Shown piece by piece: positions 34,101 to 43,124 of a stretch of DNA of 64,000 bases (positions within the stretch are counted from its first letter, which is position 1; each line of letters begins with the position of its first letter). Source of the stretch: Saprospiraceae bacterium. Lineage in GTDB: Bacteria; Bacteroidota; Bacteroidia; Chitinophagales; Saprospiraceae. The notes below the pieces were generated by a model that had not been told where the DNA came from, made no database searches, and saw only the letters and a program-made list of their open reading frames with translations. The position numbers and the translations under genes are program-made. The stretch spans positions 202,181-266,180 of the forward strand of contig JADKBS010000008.1 in NCBI GenBank assembly GCA_016714985.1, written 5' to 3'.

Positions 34101-34970
34101 TTCGTGGATGCAGCCTATGTGTTCCCGAACCCAACGAACCCGTTCGTGGAGGTGTTCCCAGAGGTTTACAATATCAACGACCTGAATGGCAACATGAACG
34201 CCGTGGACTTCAAGGCCATTAAAATCGGTGACGTGAACGGCTCTGCGGCGCCCAACGACTTTGACGAACCCAATGAGGAACGCAGTGGCGACCACTTGGA
34301 ATTGAGCATAAAAGACGAAGCTTTGTCGGGTGGCCAAACTTATACGTTGGACGTAACGTCCGAGAACTTCCAAGCCATCATCGGCTACCAGTTCACCCTG
34401 CGCTTCAACACGGAACAGCTTGATTTCCAATCGGTGGAAATGGGCGAACTGCCCAACCTGAGCGAGGCCAATTTCGGCTTCCGACGCTTGGAAGAGGGCG
34501 TGCTGACCACCTCCTGGAACAACGACGAGCCAACCAGTATGGACAAAGACGCCGTGCTGTTCAGCCTTGTTTTTGTTGCGAGGCAACAGACGCAGCTATC
34601 ACAAGCCCTGCACCTCGGTTCCGACTACACCAAGGCCGAAGCCTACTACGAAACCGGGGAACTGCTCGACCTTAGCCTTGATTTCTCCGCTCCGTCAACC
34701 GTCAATCGTCAACCGTCAACCGTCTCTATCACCCCCAACCCGTTCAAAGCGTCGTCCGTTATTGGCTTCACGCTACCCGCAGCCCAGGAGGCAGCCCTCT
34801 TCGTGCATGATGCCGCCGGAAGGTTGGTCATGGTGCGGAAGGGCAGCTTCGCCAAGGGGTACAATGAGGTAAGGGTCAGCAAGTCGGAACTGCCGTCGGC
34901 GGGTACGTACTTCTTCCGCTTGCAGACCGCTGGGGAGGTAACTACGGGCAAGTTGGTATTGGTGGAGTAG
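31146..34970 (+). CDS. Large cysteine-rich T9SS protein with dockerin-like motif (two frameshifts)
   Basis: Read as one gene of about 1,270 residues in three frames: 31146 to about 31510, then to about 33890, then to 34970. Each change is one base (an extra base in 31507-31512; A3 for A4 at 33890-33892), and homology-like sequence continues across both. The N-terminus is a signal peptide ('LSLFVAGMLASTSTLNAQ'). Repeated modules with 'TCPANVTVPC', 'LTCPADLTVG' and 'ILCPPNATVNC' resemble HYR-type extracellular domains. Near the end come 'STYDMVLIRKHILGMEY' and 'TTYDLVEIQKAIL', two dockerin-like calcium loops, then a cohesin-like region and a T9SS sorting tail ('TPNPFKASSVIGF' to 'GKLVLVE'). Probably a surface or matrix adhesin. 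Confidence 0.82.
34694..34724. repeat. Heptamer array in frame before the T9SS sorting domain
   Basis: 'gtcaacc gtcaatc gtcaacc gtcaacc gtc': four 7-bp units plus three bases. It encodes the linker just before the 'SITPNPF' start of the sorting domain. Confidence 0.9.
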
Positions 34971-34984
34971 GTGTTGGCTGGAAG

Positions 34985-35125
34985 CTGGATGCTGGATGAC
35001 CTGTGACCTGTCCTGAAATACGTTGCCCAAAAAAAGTAACGTATTTCAGGACAGGTCACAGGTCATCCAGCATCCAGATTCCAGTATCCAGCATCAGCAT
35101 CAAGATTCCAGCATCAAGTATCCAT
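34985..35125. repeat. Perfect 40-bp inverted repeat with direct-repeat tail
   Basis: Arms 34985-35024 and 35038-35077 are exact reverse complements over 40 bp, with a 13-base A-rich spacer. Inside the arms are short words ('ctggatg', 'gacctgt'), and 35062-35125 continues as degenerate 'ccagcatc'/'ccagtatc' direct repeats. No T-run follows the second arm. Confidence 0.92.
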
Positions 35126-35150
35126 CTTTTTTTTATACCCCAAAAGAATA

Positions 35151-35182
35151 TTTGACTGAAATTTTAGACCGAATTATATTTG
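35151..35182 (+). promoter_or_regulatory. Bacteroidota-type promoter for the HhH gene
   Basis: TTTG at 35151-35154, 20 bases, TATATTTG at 35175-35182. About 80 bp upstream of the start at 35265. Confidence 0.75.
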
Positions 35183-35264
35183 TTTCGAGAAACAAAAACG
35201 GCCTCCTTGCTCTCCTTGCCGCCTTTAAAACCGTGGCCCCTGGCCCACAAAAACTCGAACATAC

Positions 35265-36245
35265 ATGAGAACAACTTACGCCCTCCAAGCGTACTTCTAC
35301 TACACCCGTTTGGAACGAAACGCTGGCATCGCACTCTGTGCCCTTTGTGCTTTGGCTTGGCTGCTCCCCTTTCATGATGGTTGGCTCTCGCCCCAATCCC
35401 CTTCCCACAAGTTCACGGACGTACAAGCCATTGCCGCCAGCTTTACCCCGCTTGACGAACCTCGTGAAGCGGCGAACCAGCCCTTGGCCTTCAGGGGAAG
35501 GGAAAATCAAAGCCCACACAAGGCCGAGTTGTTCGCTTTCGACCCGAACACGGCAACGAAGGAAGAGTTTGAGCGGTTGGGCCTGTCTGCCCGCACTGCA
35601 CAGACCATCCTGAACTATCGGGCGAAGGGAGGTCATTTTTATAAAAAAGAGGATTTCAAGCGCATCTATGCCATACGTCCCGAAGACTATGCCCGGTTGG
35701 AGGCCTTCATCCAGGTACCACAAAAGGCAGACAGCGGTCGTTTCAACGACTATGCGGAAAACAGGGAGACCCAAGGCGTTGCAGCAAGGACGGCTTATGA
35801 GGAAAAACCCTTTGCTCCGCAATATCCCAAAAAGACCTACACTGCGGCAATGGTGGACATCAACGCTGCCAGCTTGGAGGATTGGAAAGGCATCAAAGGG
35901 GTTGGTGGCTGGGCCAAGCGCATTGTGAACTACCGAGAAAAACTTGGGGGATTTACCTCACCTGCCCAAGTGGCCGAGTCTTTTGGCCTACCCGACAGTG
36001 TGTTTCAAAAAGCACTGCCGCAATTGCAGCTGGCGTCTGGCGTTTTCAGGAAAATCAACCTGAACACCGCCACGCTGGACGAACTGAAGGCCCACCCCTA
36101 CCTCAGCAGCTACCAAGCCACCATCCTGTTCAATTACCGCCAACAACATGGCAGCTATGCCGACTTTGCAGGTGTGAAAAAAATGAAGGCAGGTTTCAAG
36201 GAAGAAGACTGGAAGAAACTGGAGCCGTATTTCTCGTTTGAGTAA
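35265..36245 (+). CDS. ComEA-like helix-hairpin-helix protein
   Basis: 326 residues with one N-terminal membrane segment ('AGIALCALCALAWLLPF', about residues 20-36). Three helix-hairpin-helix modules follow: 'FDPNTATKEEFERLGLS' (about 85-145), 'VDINAASLEDWKGIKGVGGW' (about 195-250) and 'KINLNTATLDELKAHPYLSS' (about 265-326). HhH domains of this type bind DNA; ComEA receives DNA during natural transformation. Three copies and the length are typical for Bacteroidota members, whose role in DNA uptake is inferred rather than shown. A terminator follows. Confidence 0.85.
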   Translation: MRTTYALQAYFYYTRLERNAGIALCALCALAWLLPFHDGWLSPQSPSHKFTDVQAIAASFTPLDEPREAANQPLAFRGRENQSPHKAELFAFDPNTATKEEFERLGLSARTAQTILNYRAKGGHFYKKEDFKRIYAIRPEDYARLEAFIQVPQKADSGRFNDYAENRETQGVAARTAYEEKPFAPQYPKKTYTAAMVDINAASLEDWKGIKGVGGWAKRIVNYREKLGGFTSPAQVAESFGLPDSVFQKALPQLQLASGVFRKINLNTATLDELKAHPYLSSYQATILFNYRQQHGSYADFAGVKKMKAGFKEEDWKKLEPYFSFE

Positions 36246-36262
36246 ATTACCTTTCGAGACGC

Positions 36263-36313
36263 CAAAAAAAAAAGGCAGCGGGGGCATCGAAAATGCCCCC
36301 GCTGCCTTTTTTT
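36263..36313. terminator. Bidirectional terminator
   Basis: An 18-bp perfect GC-rich stem between an A-run (36264-36273) and a T-run (36307-36313), so it works on both strands. It separates the HhH gene from the convergent anti-sigma gene. Confidence 0.92.
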
Positions 36314-36360
36314 ATAGTGTTTTGGGTGGTCTTGCTCCGCAAAATCACCCAAAACATTTA

Positions 36361-37143
36361 CTACATATCGTCCCGTAGGCTTTTTGCCTCGTTCACCATG
36401 ATTTCGCTGGTTTGTATGATTTTGTCCAACTTGGCAGCTGCCGCCGCTTTGTTACCAGCCTTTAGGTCGCACATAACGAGGTACCAGCCCGCTTTTTTGG
36501 CGTAGATGCCCTTACCATTGGCAACTTGGCCAAGGTAAGTTTTCGCTTTGTCCACGTTGCCTATTTCCAAATTGGAAAGCCCCGCAAAGAACAGCGTCGC
36601 CTCGTGATTGGGTTGTTGTAGCAGTGCCCGCTCGAACAACATGCTCGCCTGCGTGAAGTTCCCAACTGAGTAGGCCGTGATGGCCTGCGCAAAATTCGGG
36701 TCCACGTCGGGCGCATTGGCGTGGCGCATGGCCACTGGCACGTCGTTTTGGTAAGGCATGTAGTGCTTGGCATACAACGCAGGGCCATCCAGCGACTTAT
36801 TGAAGAAGCTGAAATAGGCCACAGCGCCCACTACCAGCACGGCAGCGATGGCCACAGCTTGGCGCAGGTAGCCCATAGGTTGCAGTTGGCGAACCTTGGC
36901 AGTGTGGGATGGCATGGAAAGCTTTTTACTAAACGCTTCAAAGTCTTCCAAATCATCCGTTAGGTGGTTGCCCGACTCCTCGCAGCCTTCGACGGCATCG
37001 GAGCAAAGCGGGCAATCCAACAGGTGGTTCTCCACCCGCCGTTGGCCTTCTCTCGACATGTGACCACTGAGGTATTGCCTTAATTCCTCGTGGCTGATGC
37101 ATGCGGTAGGCCTAAAGATTTGTTGTCGTAAATTTCCGTCCAT
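36361..37143 (-). CDS. Zinc-finger anti-sigma-like membrane protein with TPR-like domain
   Basis: 260 residues. The N-terminus has the zinc-binding anti-sigma motif 'HEELRQYLSGHMSREGQ' followed by 'VENHLLDCPLCSDAV' (H-x3-C-x2-C). One transmembrane helix ('AVAIAAVLVVGAVAYFSFF', about residues 96-114) precedes a C-terminal extracytoplasmic region with TPR-like helices ('LFERALLQQPNHEATLFFAG'). It lies 26 bp downstream of an ECF sigma gene and should bind that sigma factor at the membrane; the TPR part may sense a periplasmic signal. Confidence 0.85.
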   Translation of the reverse strand: MDGNLRQQIFRPTACISHEELRQYLSGHMSREGQRRVENHLLDCPLCSDAVEGCEESGNHLTDDLEDFEAFSKKLSMPSHTAKVRQLQPMGYLRQAVAIAAVLVVGAVAYFSFFNKSLDGPALYAKHYMPYQNDVPVAMRHANAPDVDPNFAQAITAYSVGNFTQASMLFERALLQQPNHEATLFFAGLSNLEIGNVDKAKTYLGQVANGKGIYAKKAGWYLVMCDLKAGNKAAAAAKLDKIIQTSEIMVNEAKSLRDDM

Positions 37144-37169
37144 TGGAGCAATTATAGTTATCTGGAAAT

Positions 37170-37781
37170 TTATGCTGTGTGTTTTCTCATTTCCTTTTCC
37201 AGCAGAATCCGCAAGTTCCGCTTACCATTTTGCAGGTAACTTTTCACCTGTTTTTCTGTGTATCCAGTTTCGGTAGCTATTTCTCTGTAACTCTTGTCGT
37301 CGTAAAAAAACATTCGGACGCAGGTTTGCTGCTCGTCACCCAATTCGGCAACGGCCCGCTCAACTTCCTGCTCCATGCTAGGATTGGTGTTGAAGAGAGC
37401 GGCGAAACCGTCGTTTTCCATAAAGTCGTCCGGCGAATTTTCCAAATGGTTGTACTTCGCCAGCTTCTCCATGTCCGACTTCTTCTGCCGCAGCTTCGCA
37501 ATGCACTCGTTCCGGCTGACGGTGTAGAGGTATGCCTTGAAAGACTTGACATCTGCCGTTGGTAGCTTAGTGAACAGGATTTTGAACACATCTGACACCA
37601 CGTCCCGGCTATCGTCCTCGTTTTTCATCAGCTTCAGGCAAACACCATAAGCTAGGTGGATGTACCGGCGGTACAATTCCTCAAAGTACGTCTGTTGCTG
37701 CGTCTCAGCGAACCTGCTCACCAGTTCCTCATCGGAGAACTGACTGACATCAGGTTGCTTATTTAAAAAGCGGATGGACAT
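37170..37781 (-). CDS. ECF-type RNA polymerase sigma factor
   Basis: 203 residues. Region 2 ('FEELYRRYIHLAYGVCLKLM' to 'ESDVFKILF'-like 'VVSDVFKILFTKLP') and region 4 ('MFFYDDKSYREIATETGYTE') are both visible, without region 1 or 3, as in the extracytoplasmic-function class. It is followed by its probable anti-sigma factor. A heptamer array lies just before the start at 37794-37821, where the promoter should be. Confidence 0.92.
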   Translation of the reverse strand: MSIRFLNKQPDVSQFSDEELVSRFAETQQQTYFEELYRRYIHLAYGVCLKLMKNEDDSRDVVSDVFKILFTKLPTADVKSFKAYLYTVSRNECIAKLRQKKSDMEKLAKYNHLENSPDDFMENDGFAALFNTNPSMEQEVERAVAELGDEQQTCVRMFFYDDKSYREIATETGYTEKQVKSYLQNGKRNLRILLEKEMRKHTA

Positions 37782-37793
37782 TTTTTTTGATAA

Positions 37794-37885
37794 TAGACGT
37801 TAGATCGTAGATTTTAGAAAGGCACTGCTAAAGTTTGTAGGCCAAAGCAATTCTTTGTCTAATGTCTAACTTCTTCAAGTCTAAG
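37794..37885. repeat. Heptamer array with diverged inverted copy upstream of sigma gene
   Basis: 'tagacgt tagatcg tagattt tagaaag' (37794-37821): four 7-bp units. The complement of 37852-37885 reads 'ttagact...gttagac attagac', the same word inverted, about 30 bp away. Confidence 0.75.
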
Positions 37886-38027
37886 GACTTCCTTAAAACG
37901 GGCGTAAAAATAGTAAAAACACTGGCACGGCCACTTTTGGTTGAGGTTTTGTTGGAATACTTACCCCAACTTCGGCCTGTTTCGTATTTTTCCGGCAAGT
38001 AAAGCGAGTAAACCCAAGCTAAGTGGG

Positions 38028-38062
38028 CATTCATCATTTTACCATTTATCATACATCATTCG
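38028..38062. repeat. Heptamer array upstream of the subtilase
   Basis: 'cattcat cattttac catttat catacat cattcg', 7-bp period with one 8-bp unit, ending 35 bp before the ATG at 38097. Confidence 0.75.
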
Positions 38063-38096
38063 ACTAAACCAATTTTCAATCCAAAAGCCACGACAC

Positions 38097-39983
38097 ATGA
38101 GCAATTACAAAATCAAAAGCGGAAAAGGCACACTCGTTTTGCAAAAAAGCGCCAGCCTCGTCGGGCTGAAGGGCACGAAAAAAGCGGATTTCACCAAGGC
38201 CGACTATGTGCGGCAGGAAATGCTGCCCAGCCTCGGTGGCTTCAAGGTCGTCTCCCTGCAAAAGGACGGTGCCAGCGTTGACGATAAGCTCGATGAGGTG
38301 CGCCAGCGAAAGGAGGTGGAACTGGGCACCCATGTCTATTTTGCCGAAGGCAGCAAAAAGCCCCTCGTGCCCACGGGTGAGGTGTTCATCATCTTCCAGC
38401 CCGACGTGGACGAGGGCGAGCAGGCCCTTGTGCTAAACGAATACAAGCTGCAATTGGTGGAGCGCCGGGGCAGCGACCAAGTGACGGCCAAAGTGACCAA
38501 GGACTCGCCAAACCCCATTAAAGTCGCACAGGCTTTGCAAAAGGTTTCCCTCGTGAAATTCGCCGAACCCGACCTCGACATGCTGCTCGAAGAATACGAC
38601 CTCGCCCTACCGAAAGATACCTTTATGGCGGACGAGTGGCATTTGAAAAACAGTGGATTCATCCCCAGTGGCCAATATACCACCAAAGCTGGTGCCGACG
38701 CAAAGATTGTGGACGCCTGGACCCGGCTCGACAGCCTCGGCTCGCCCAATATCGTGCTGGCCATCATTGACAACGGCTTCGACATCTCGCACCCCGACCT
38801 CAAGCCCAAAGTCTTTCGCCCGTTCGACCTATGGACGCAGAGCGACCGCCTTTCGGACGGCGACCCCGGCTTCACGCACGGCACGCCCTGCGCCAGCCTC
38901 GCCGTTGCGGCAGCAAACGGGCAAGGCATGGTGGGTGTGGCGCCCAATGCCAAGTTCATGCCCGTGAGCGGCACTTCGTTTAGCGTGCGGGCCACGGAGC
39001 AGATGTTCGATTATTGCCTACAAAACGGGGCCGATGTCATCAGTTGCAGTTGGGGCACGACGGATACCCAATTCACGTTGAACTCCTTGAAAGAAGAAGC
39101 CATCGCCAAGACTGCACGGCAAGGCAGGGGCGGCAAGGGCTGCGTCATCCTTTTTGCCGCAGGCAACGAAGGGCTGGACTACGTGAACTTCTATGCCGCC
39201 CACCCCGACGTCATCTGCGTGGCCGCCTGCGACAGCAAGGACCGCTACGCCAGCTACTCCAACCAAGGGGCCGAGGTCAGCATCTGCGCACCCTCCAACG
39301 GCGACTGGCCGCTCATCGCAGCACGGGCCTCTTGGGACCCCGGCACCACCATACGGGGCGAAGGTGCCTTCAAGTATTGGGCGGACGGCGTGGAGCGCAC
39401 CGGCCCTTACAAGCATTTCGGCGGCACGAGCGGTGCCACGCCCATCGTGGCGGGCATCTGCGCCCTGATGCTCTCTGCCAACCCGAACCTGACCGCCAAA
39501 GAGATAAAGGAAATATTGCAAATCACCGCCGACAAAATCGGCAGCGCCAGTGACTACGTGAACGGCCATAGCCGCAAGTTCGGCTACGGCAGGGTGAACG
39601 CCGACAAGGCCGTAGCCGAGGCGCTGCGCCGCAAGGACGGCACGACTGGGACGACACCCAAGCCGCCAAGTTCTACCGTGACCACGCCCGTGGTTTCCGG
39701 TCAGGGGCTGTTCCGCTTTAGTGTAAAAAGGCAGCAACCGCAGGGTTTTTCGGTGCAGTTGGGCGTATTCGCCGACTACGGCAACGTGCTGATTCAGGCG
39801 GAGAAAATGGAGCGCATGTTCAGCCAGCCCGTGGTGGTCAACATCACGCAGGCCAACGGCAAGACGGCCTACCGGGTAATGGTGGGCGTATTCGACAAGA
39901 GCGCCGATGCCAGCACTTTGCAGAAGGCGATGAAGGCGGCAGGGGTGGATGGGTTTGTGAAGGATTTGAAGGGGCTGGGGTGA
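38097..39983 (+). CDS. Subtilisin-like S8 protease with C-terminal SPOR domain
   Basis: 628 residues from the ATG at 38097. The catalytic triad is D225 ('IIDNGFDISHPDL'), H261 ('THGTPCASLA') and S445 ('FGGTSGATPIVAG'), with N357 ('FAAGNEG') as the oxyanion residue. Residues 1-180 look like a prodomain. A Ser/Thr/Pro linker leads to a SPOR domain (about 550-628, 'GFSVQLGVFADYGNVLIQ' and 'YRVMVGVFDKSADA'), which binds denuded peptidoglycan in other proteins. No signal peptide is visible at this start or at the upstream in-frame start (37941), which is odd for a SPOR protein. Confidence 0.9.
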   Translation: MSNYKIKSGKGTLVLQKSASLVGLKGTKKADFTKADYVRQEMLPSLGGFKVVSLQKDGASVDDKLDEVRQRKEVELGTHVYFAEGSKKPLVPTGEVFIIFQPDVDEGEQALVLNEYKLQLVERRGSDQVTAKVTKDSPNPIKVAQALQKVSLVKFAEPDLDMLLEEYDLALPKDTFMADEWHLKNSGFIPSGQYTTKAGADAKIVDAWTRLDSLGSPNIVLAIIDNGFDISHPDLKPKVFRPFDLWTQSDRLSDGDPGFTHGTPCASLAVAAANGQGMVGVAPNAKFMPVSGTSFSVRATEQMFDYCLQNGADVISCSWGTTDTQFTLNSLKEEAIAKTARQGRGGKGCVILFAAGNEGLDYVNFYAAHPDVICVAACDSKDRYASYSNQGAEVSICAPSNGDWPLIAARASWDPGTTIRGEGAFKYWADGVERTGPYKHFGGTSGATPIVAGICALMLSANPNLTAKEIKEILQITADKIGSASDYVNGHSRKFGYGRVNADKAVAEALRRKDGTTGTTPKPPSSTVTTPVVSGQGLFRFSVKRQQPQGFSVQLGVFADYGNVLIQAEKMERMFSQPVVVNITQANGKTAYRVMVGVFDKSADASTLQKAMKAAGVDGFVKDLKGLG

Positions 39984-39985
39984 TG

Positions 39986-40906
39986 CTACCTAGCCACCAC
40001 GAACTTTTTGACAGTACGTAGTTCATTCTTCGAAAAATATTGTAGGGAATAAACGCCGGCAGCCAAGTCACGGACGGGTAAGTGCGTAATCTCGCTGGGT
40101 GAGAGGACAGGCCAATCTTTCACCATGCGGCCTTTCATGTCCAGAATTCGGAAAAGCCCTTGGTGGGTGGGCATTTGCGAAGCTATCTCAATATTTAGGT
40201 AATCTGATGCGGGTTGGGGATAAATCATGACAGGCTCGTTATCTAGTGAGCCTTCGCCCACTGCGCTGACGAAACAGCCCGCTGGGTAGTTGACTGAATC
40301 GGGGGTTTCGTAACAAATTAGTTGCGAATAAGTGGGGCAATCAATAGTAATTTGTTCGCACATAACTTCATTAAAAAGCAATCTATTGAAAATGTATAAG
40401 CCTCCAACGCCCTTTACAATTTCGGCACTAGTTTCATCCCACCAAGTGGGATGGTTGGGCACTACCCTCAAGTGCATGGCTCCTGTAGGGTCGGGGTCGG
40501 CGAAGTCAACATGGATTGTTACCGTATCAACTCCCCATTTTTCCTCGCACATGATATAGGTATAGGAGTCGCCTGTCTGTAAGGAGAAATCATATAGCAT
40601 CTGAAAATCATTGAACAAAGGCTCATAAACGAAAACCTTGCTCCCATCTTGGTGAACATAAGCAAGGTCGTTGCAAGACGCATTAGAACACCCTCCGTTA
40701 AATATTATGGTGCAGTATTTACCATTGATTATGGTGTCTTCGGTTATGGTCAATGCTTCAGGTTGTGGGCTTGGCAGCCCTGGGCAATTATACCTGTTGT
40801 AATGCCAAACCGCCCCCAACGGGGCGAACAGCGGCTGTTGCGCAATTGAAGCTGAATTAATGCCAAAGAAGCAGAGTATTAAGGAAATGATTGAGGCTGG
40901 TTTCAT
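39986..40906 (-). CDS. T9SS type A secreted protein of unknown function
   Basis: 306 residues with signal peptide 'MKPASIISLILCFFGINSASIAQ'. The middle (about 25-215) has several cysteine pairs and no recognised domain. The end ('PVMIYPQPASDYLNIEI' to 'GVYSLQYFSKNELRTVKKFV') is a T9SS type A sorting domain. The stop is two bases from the stop of the convergent subtilase. Confidence 0.8.
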   Translation of the reverse strand: MKPASIISLILCFFGINSASIAQQPLFAPLGAVWHYNRYNCPGLPSPQPEALTITEDTIINGKYCTIIFNGGCSNASCNDLAYVHQDGSKVFVYEPLFNDFQMLYDFSLQTGDSYTYIMCEEKWGVDTVTIHVDFADPDPTGAMHLRVVPNHPTWWDETSAEIVKGVGGLYIFNRLLFNEVMCEQITIDCPTYSQLICYETPDSVNYPAGCFVSAVGEGSLDNEPVMIYPQPASDYLNIEIASQMPTHQGLFRILDMKGRMVKDWPVLSPSEITHLPVRDLAAGVYSLQYFSKNELRTVKKFVVAR

Positions 40907-41253
40907 TTTGCATCATTTTTAAAAAATAATATCCTGACAGCAATTTAGAATACCAGCAAATATATGCTCTTCAGATTCAATAATCTGTCTGCCAAACTTC
41001 ACTTTCAGCCAATTGCCACAATCATAAACTTTAGTTTGGACTTTGCTTTTCACAATCACCTTGGTGATACGCTCAAAATAAAATAGGCCAGTTGGTTCAA
41101 GGCAGTACCTTCGCCAGATAATGGTCTAATTTTTTTAACGACGGTTCGCTTGTATCCGAAAATGGAGCTGATTTTAGAAACCTGACTTATGAACAAAAAT
41201 GGTTTGTTGGCTTGGCTGGCTTTGCCCGATTTTTACCCAAAAATATAAATTAC
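40907..41253. other. Intergenic region without a supported gene
   Basis: 347 AT-rich bases between divergent T9SS genes. No ORF, hairpin or tandem array stands out. It must hold both promoters, but I could not place a full TTTG/TAnnTTTG pair. Confidence 0.5.
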
Positions 41254-42954
41254 ATGAAACGACCATTAGTTTTTACTTTCCTTTTTTGCTTCGCAATTCA
41301 AGCCTTCTCACAAGCCTGCGCCGTCAGCACCGACACGGCGCATTTGGATGTGAACAATGCGAGGGTGATACTACAGGCTGGTGCGGATATGTTCTGGAAT
41401 AGGGGCGATGGATATGCAGGGTATGTCAACCCCAAGGGCAATACCGCTCCTTCGGGTATCCCCAATATTGCAACCACCGGGTTTTGGCTGGGTGGCCTTG
41501 ACGATGGTGGGAACCTGAAATTAGCGGCTTCAATGTATGGGGCATACCAAGGGCAAACCGATTGGTGGCCCGGCCCACTTGACATGGAAGGGACTACCAA
41601 TTCTGCTATCTGTACCAATTTTGACCAACTTTGGAAAGTTAACCATGATGAAATCTTATCGCATATTGCCGATTTTACATCAGATGGGGACATTGATGGG
41701 CCTGTGCCACAAAGTATTTTGGCTTGGCCGGGGAAAGACAATCCCGAGTCCATGAGTGCCAATGGGTTTGCATTGCCAGCGGCCCAAACGCTTGCTCCGT
41801 TTGTTGACCGCAATGGAAATGGGAAGTACGAACCCAATTTGGGCGATTACCCAAAAATCAAAGGTGACCAAGCTATATGGTGGATTTTCAATGACGAAGG
41901 TGGCGGTTCCATTCACTACGAAAGCAATAGCATACCCAATCGGGCAGAAGTACACGCCATGGCCTATGCTTTCGAGGGTTCCGGAGACGAGAACCTGGCT
42001 AACACATCTTTTTATGAATTTACGATTTTCAACCGAGCAGCGGAGAATATGAACGACCTGTACACATCCTTGTGGCTGACCAGCCATTTTGGTTGCCCAG
42101 TGGATGATTTTTTCGGCTGTATTTCGGAAGAAAAAATGGCCATTTTCTACAACGAGGATGAAGAGGACGGGCAGATTGGCTGCGACTGTGGGGGCGCACC
42201 TTCGTTTTGTGACAATATCCCCGTCACGGGCATAAAAGTCCTGTCCGGCCCAAAGAACGATAACGGAGAGGACACCGGGTTTTCATCTTTCATTTACTTC
42301 AACAACCCTGGGCTCCTAAACCCACCCATTGCCACCACTGACCCCGCCACGGATATTGAGTTCTACAATTACCAAAGAGGAACATGGCGGGATGGCACTC
42401 CGCTCACGCTGGGAGGTTCGGGCTACAACCCATCGGGAGGCTCCCCACACCCCTTTGCTTTAGACGGCAACCCTGCCGAAGCCGATGGTTGGTCAAGTTG
42501 CACGACGACCCTCCCCCAATATGACCGCCGCCTGCTCATCAATTCAGGCCCAGTCAACCTCTCCCCCGGCGAAAGCACCTCCATTTGCTATGCTGTTATG
42601 ACCAAGTTCGGAGTGAACTACCCCTGCCCCGACGTAACGCCCCTCATCGAAATGGGCAATGCCATCGAGGAGTTTTGCGCCAGCCTGTCCCCGGCAAACG
42701 AGCCTATTGCGGCAGCAAACGCCACCCAATTCTACCCCAACCCGCTCGTTTCCGAAGGAAAACTGACCGCTAGTGGCGAGCAAATAGAATCCGTCCGCCT
42801 GTTCAATGTGAACGGGCAGTTGGTAAGGCATTACAAAGACTTGAAGGCCAATGAACTGATAATTTCCCGTGGCGGGCTTCCGGCAGGGCTGTATTATTAT
42901 GCTACCCTGCTGGGCAATGGGCAGTTGGCCACCAGGAAAATCGCAATTCAGTAA
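41254..42954 (+). CDS. T9SS type A secreted protein of unknown function
   Basis: 566 residues from the ATG at 41254, which opens onto the signal peptide 'MKRPLVFTFLFCFAIQAFSQ'. The body has calcium-loop-like segments ('DRNGNGKYEPNLGDYP', 'FTSDGDIDGPVP') and many Asp/Asn/Gly turns, as in Bacteroidota surface proteins, but no catalytic family is recognised. The C-terminal 80 residues ('TQFYPNPLVSEGKL' to 'GLPAGLYYYATLLGNGQLAT') form a type A sorting domain. A terminator follows. Confidence 0.8.
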   Translation: MKRPLVFTFLFCFAIQAFSQACAVSTDTAHLDVNNARVILQAGADMFWNRGDGYAGYVNPKGNTAPSGIPNIATTGFWLGGLDDGGNLKLAASMYGAYQGQTDWWPGPLDMEGTTNSAICTNFDQLWKVNHDEILSHIADFTSDGDIDGPVPQSILAWPGKDNPESMSANGFALPAAQTLAPFVDRNGNGKYEPNLGDYPKIKGDQAIWWIFNDEGGGSIHYESNSIPNRAEVHAMAYAFEGSGDENLANTSFYEFTIFNRAAENMNDLYTSLWLTSHFGCPVDDFFGCISEEKMAIFYNEDEEDGQIGCDCGGAPSFCDNIPVTGIKVLSGPKNDNGEDTGFSSFIYFNNPGLLNPPIATTDPATDIEFYNYQRGTWRDGTPLTLGGSGYNPSGGSPHPFALDGNPAEADGWSSCTTTLPQYDRRLLINSGPVNLSPGESTSICYAVMTKFGVNYPCPDVTPLIEMGNAIEEFCASLSPANEPIAAANATQFYPNPLVSEGKLTASGEQIESVRLFNVNGQLVRHYKDLKANELIISRGGLPAGLYYYATLLGNGQLATRKIAIQ

Positions 42955-42983
42955 GTGTTAGGTGATAAGTAGCAACCCCTGGG

Positions 42984-43015
42984 AAAGCCCGCACAGAGGA
43001 GTGTGGGCTTTTTTT
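42984..43015 (+). terminator. Intrinsic terminator
   Basis: 'aaagcccgcac' and 'gtgtgggcttt' pair around a short loop and are followed by seven Ts. Confidence 0.88.
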
Positions 43016-43058
43016 ATTGTTCAAACGGCCTCATCCAAGTAGTTTTGCACCCAATCCC

Positions 43059-43122
43059 CCAGAATCCAGTATCCAGAATCCAGCATCCCCACAGGGGTAA
43101 ACCAGCATCCAACAACCAGCAT
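43059..43122. repeat. Two heptamer arrays immediately upstream of nadE
   Basis: 'ccagaat ccagtat ccagaat ccagcat' (43059-43086), then 15 bases, then 'ccagcat ccaacaa ccagcat' (43102-43122). The second ends two bases before the nadE ATG, in the place of the ribosome-binding site. Confidence 0.9.
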
Positions 43123-43124
43123 TC

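Noticed and set aside
34985..35077. Large inverted repeat as an intrinsic terminator
   Set aside because: There is no T-run after either arm and the stem is far longer than terminators seen elsewhere in this window.
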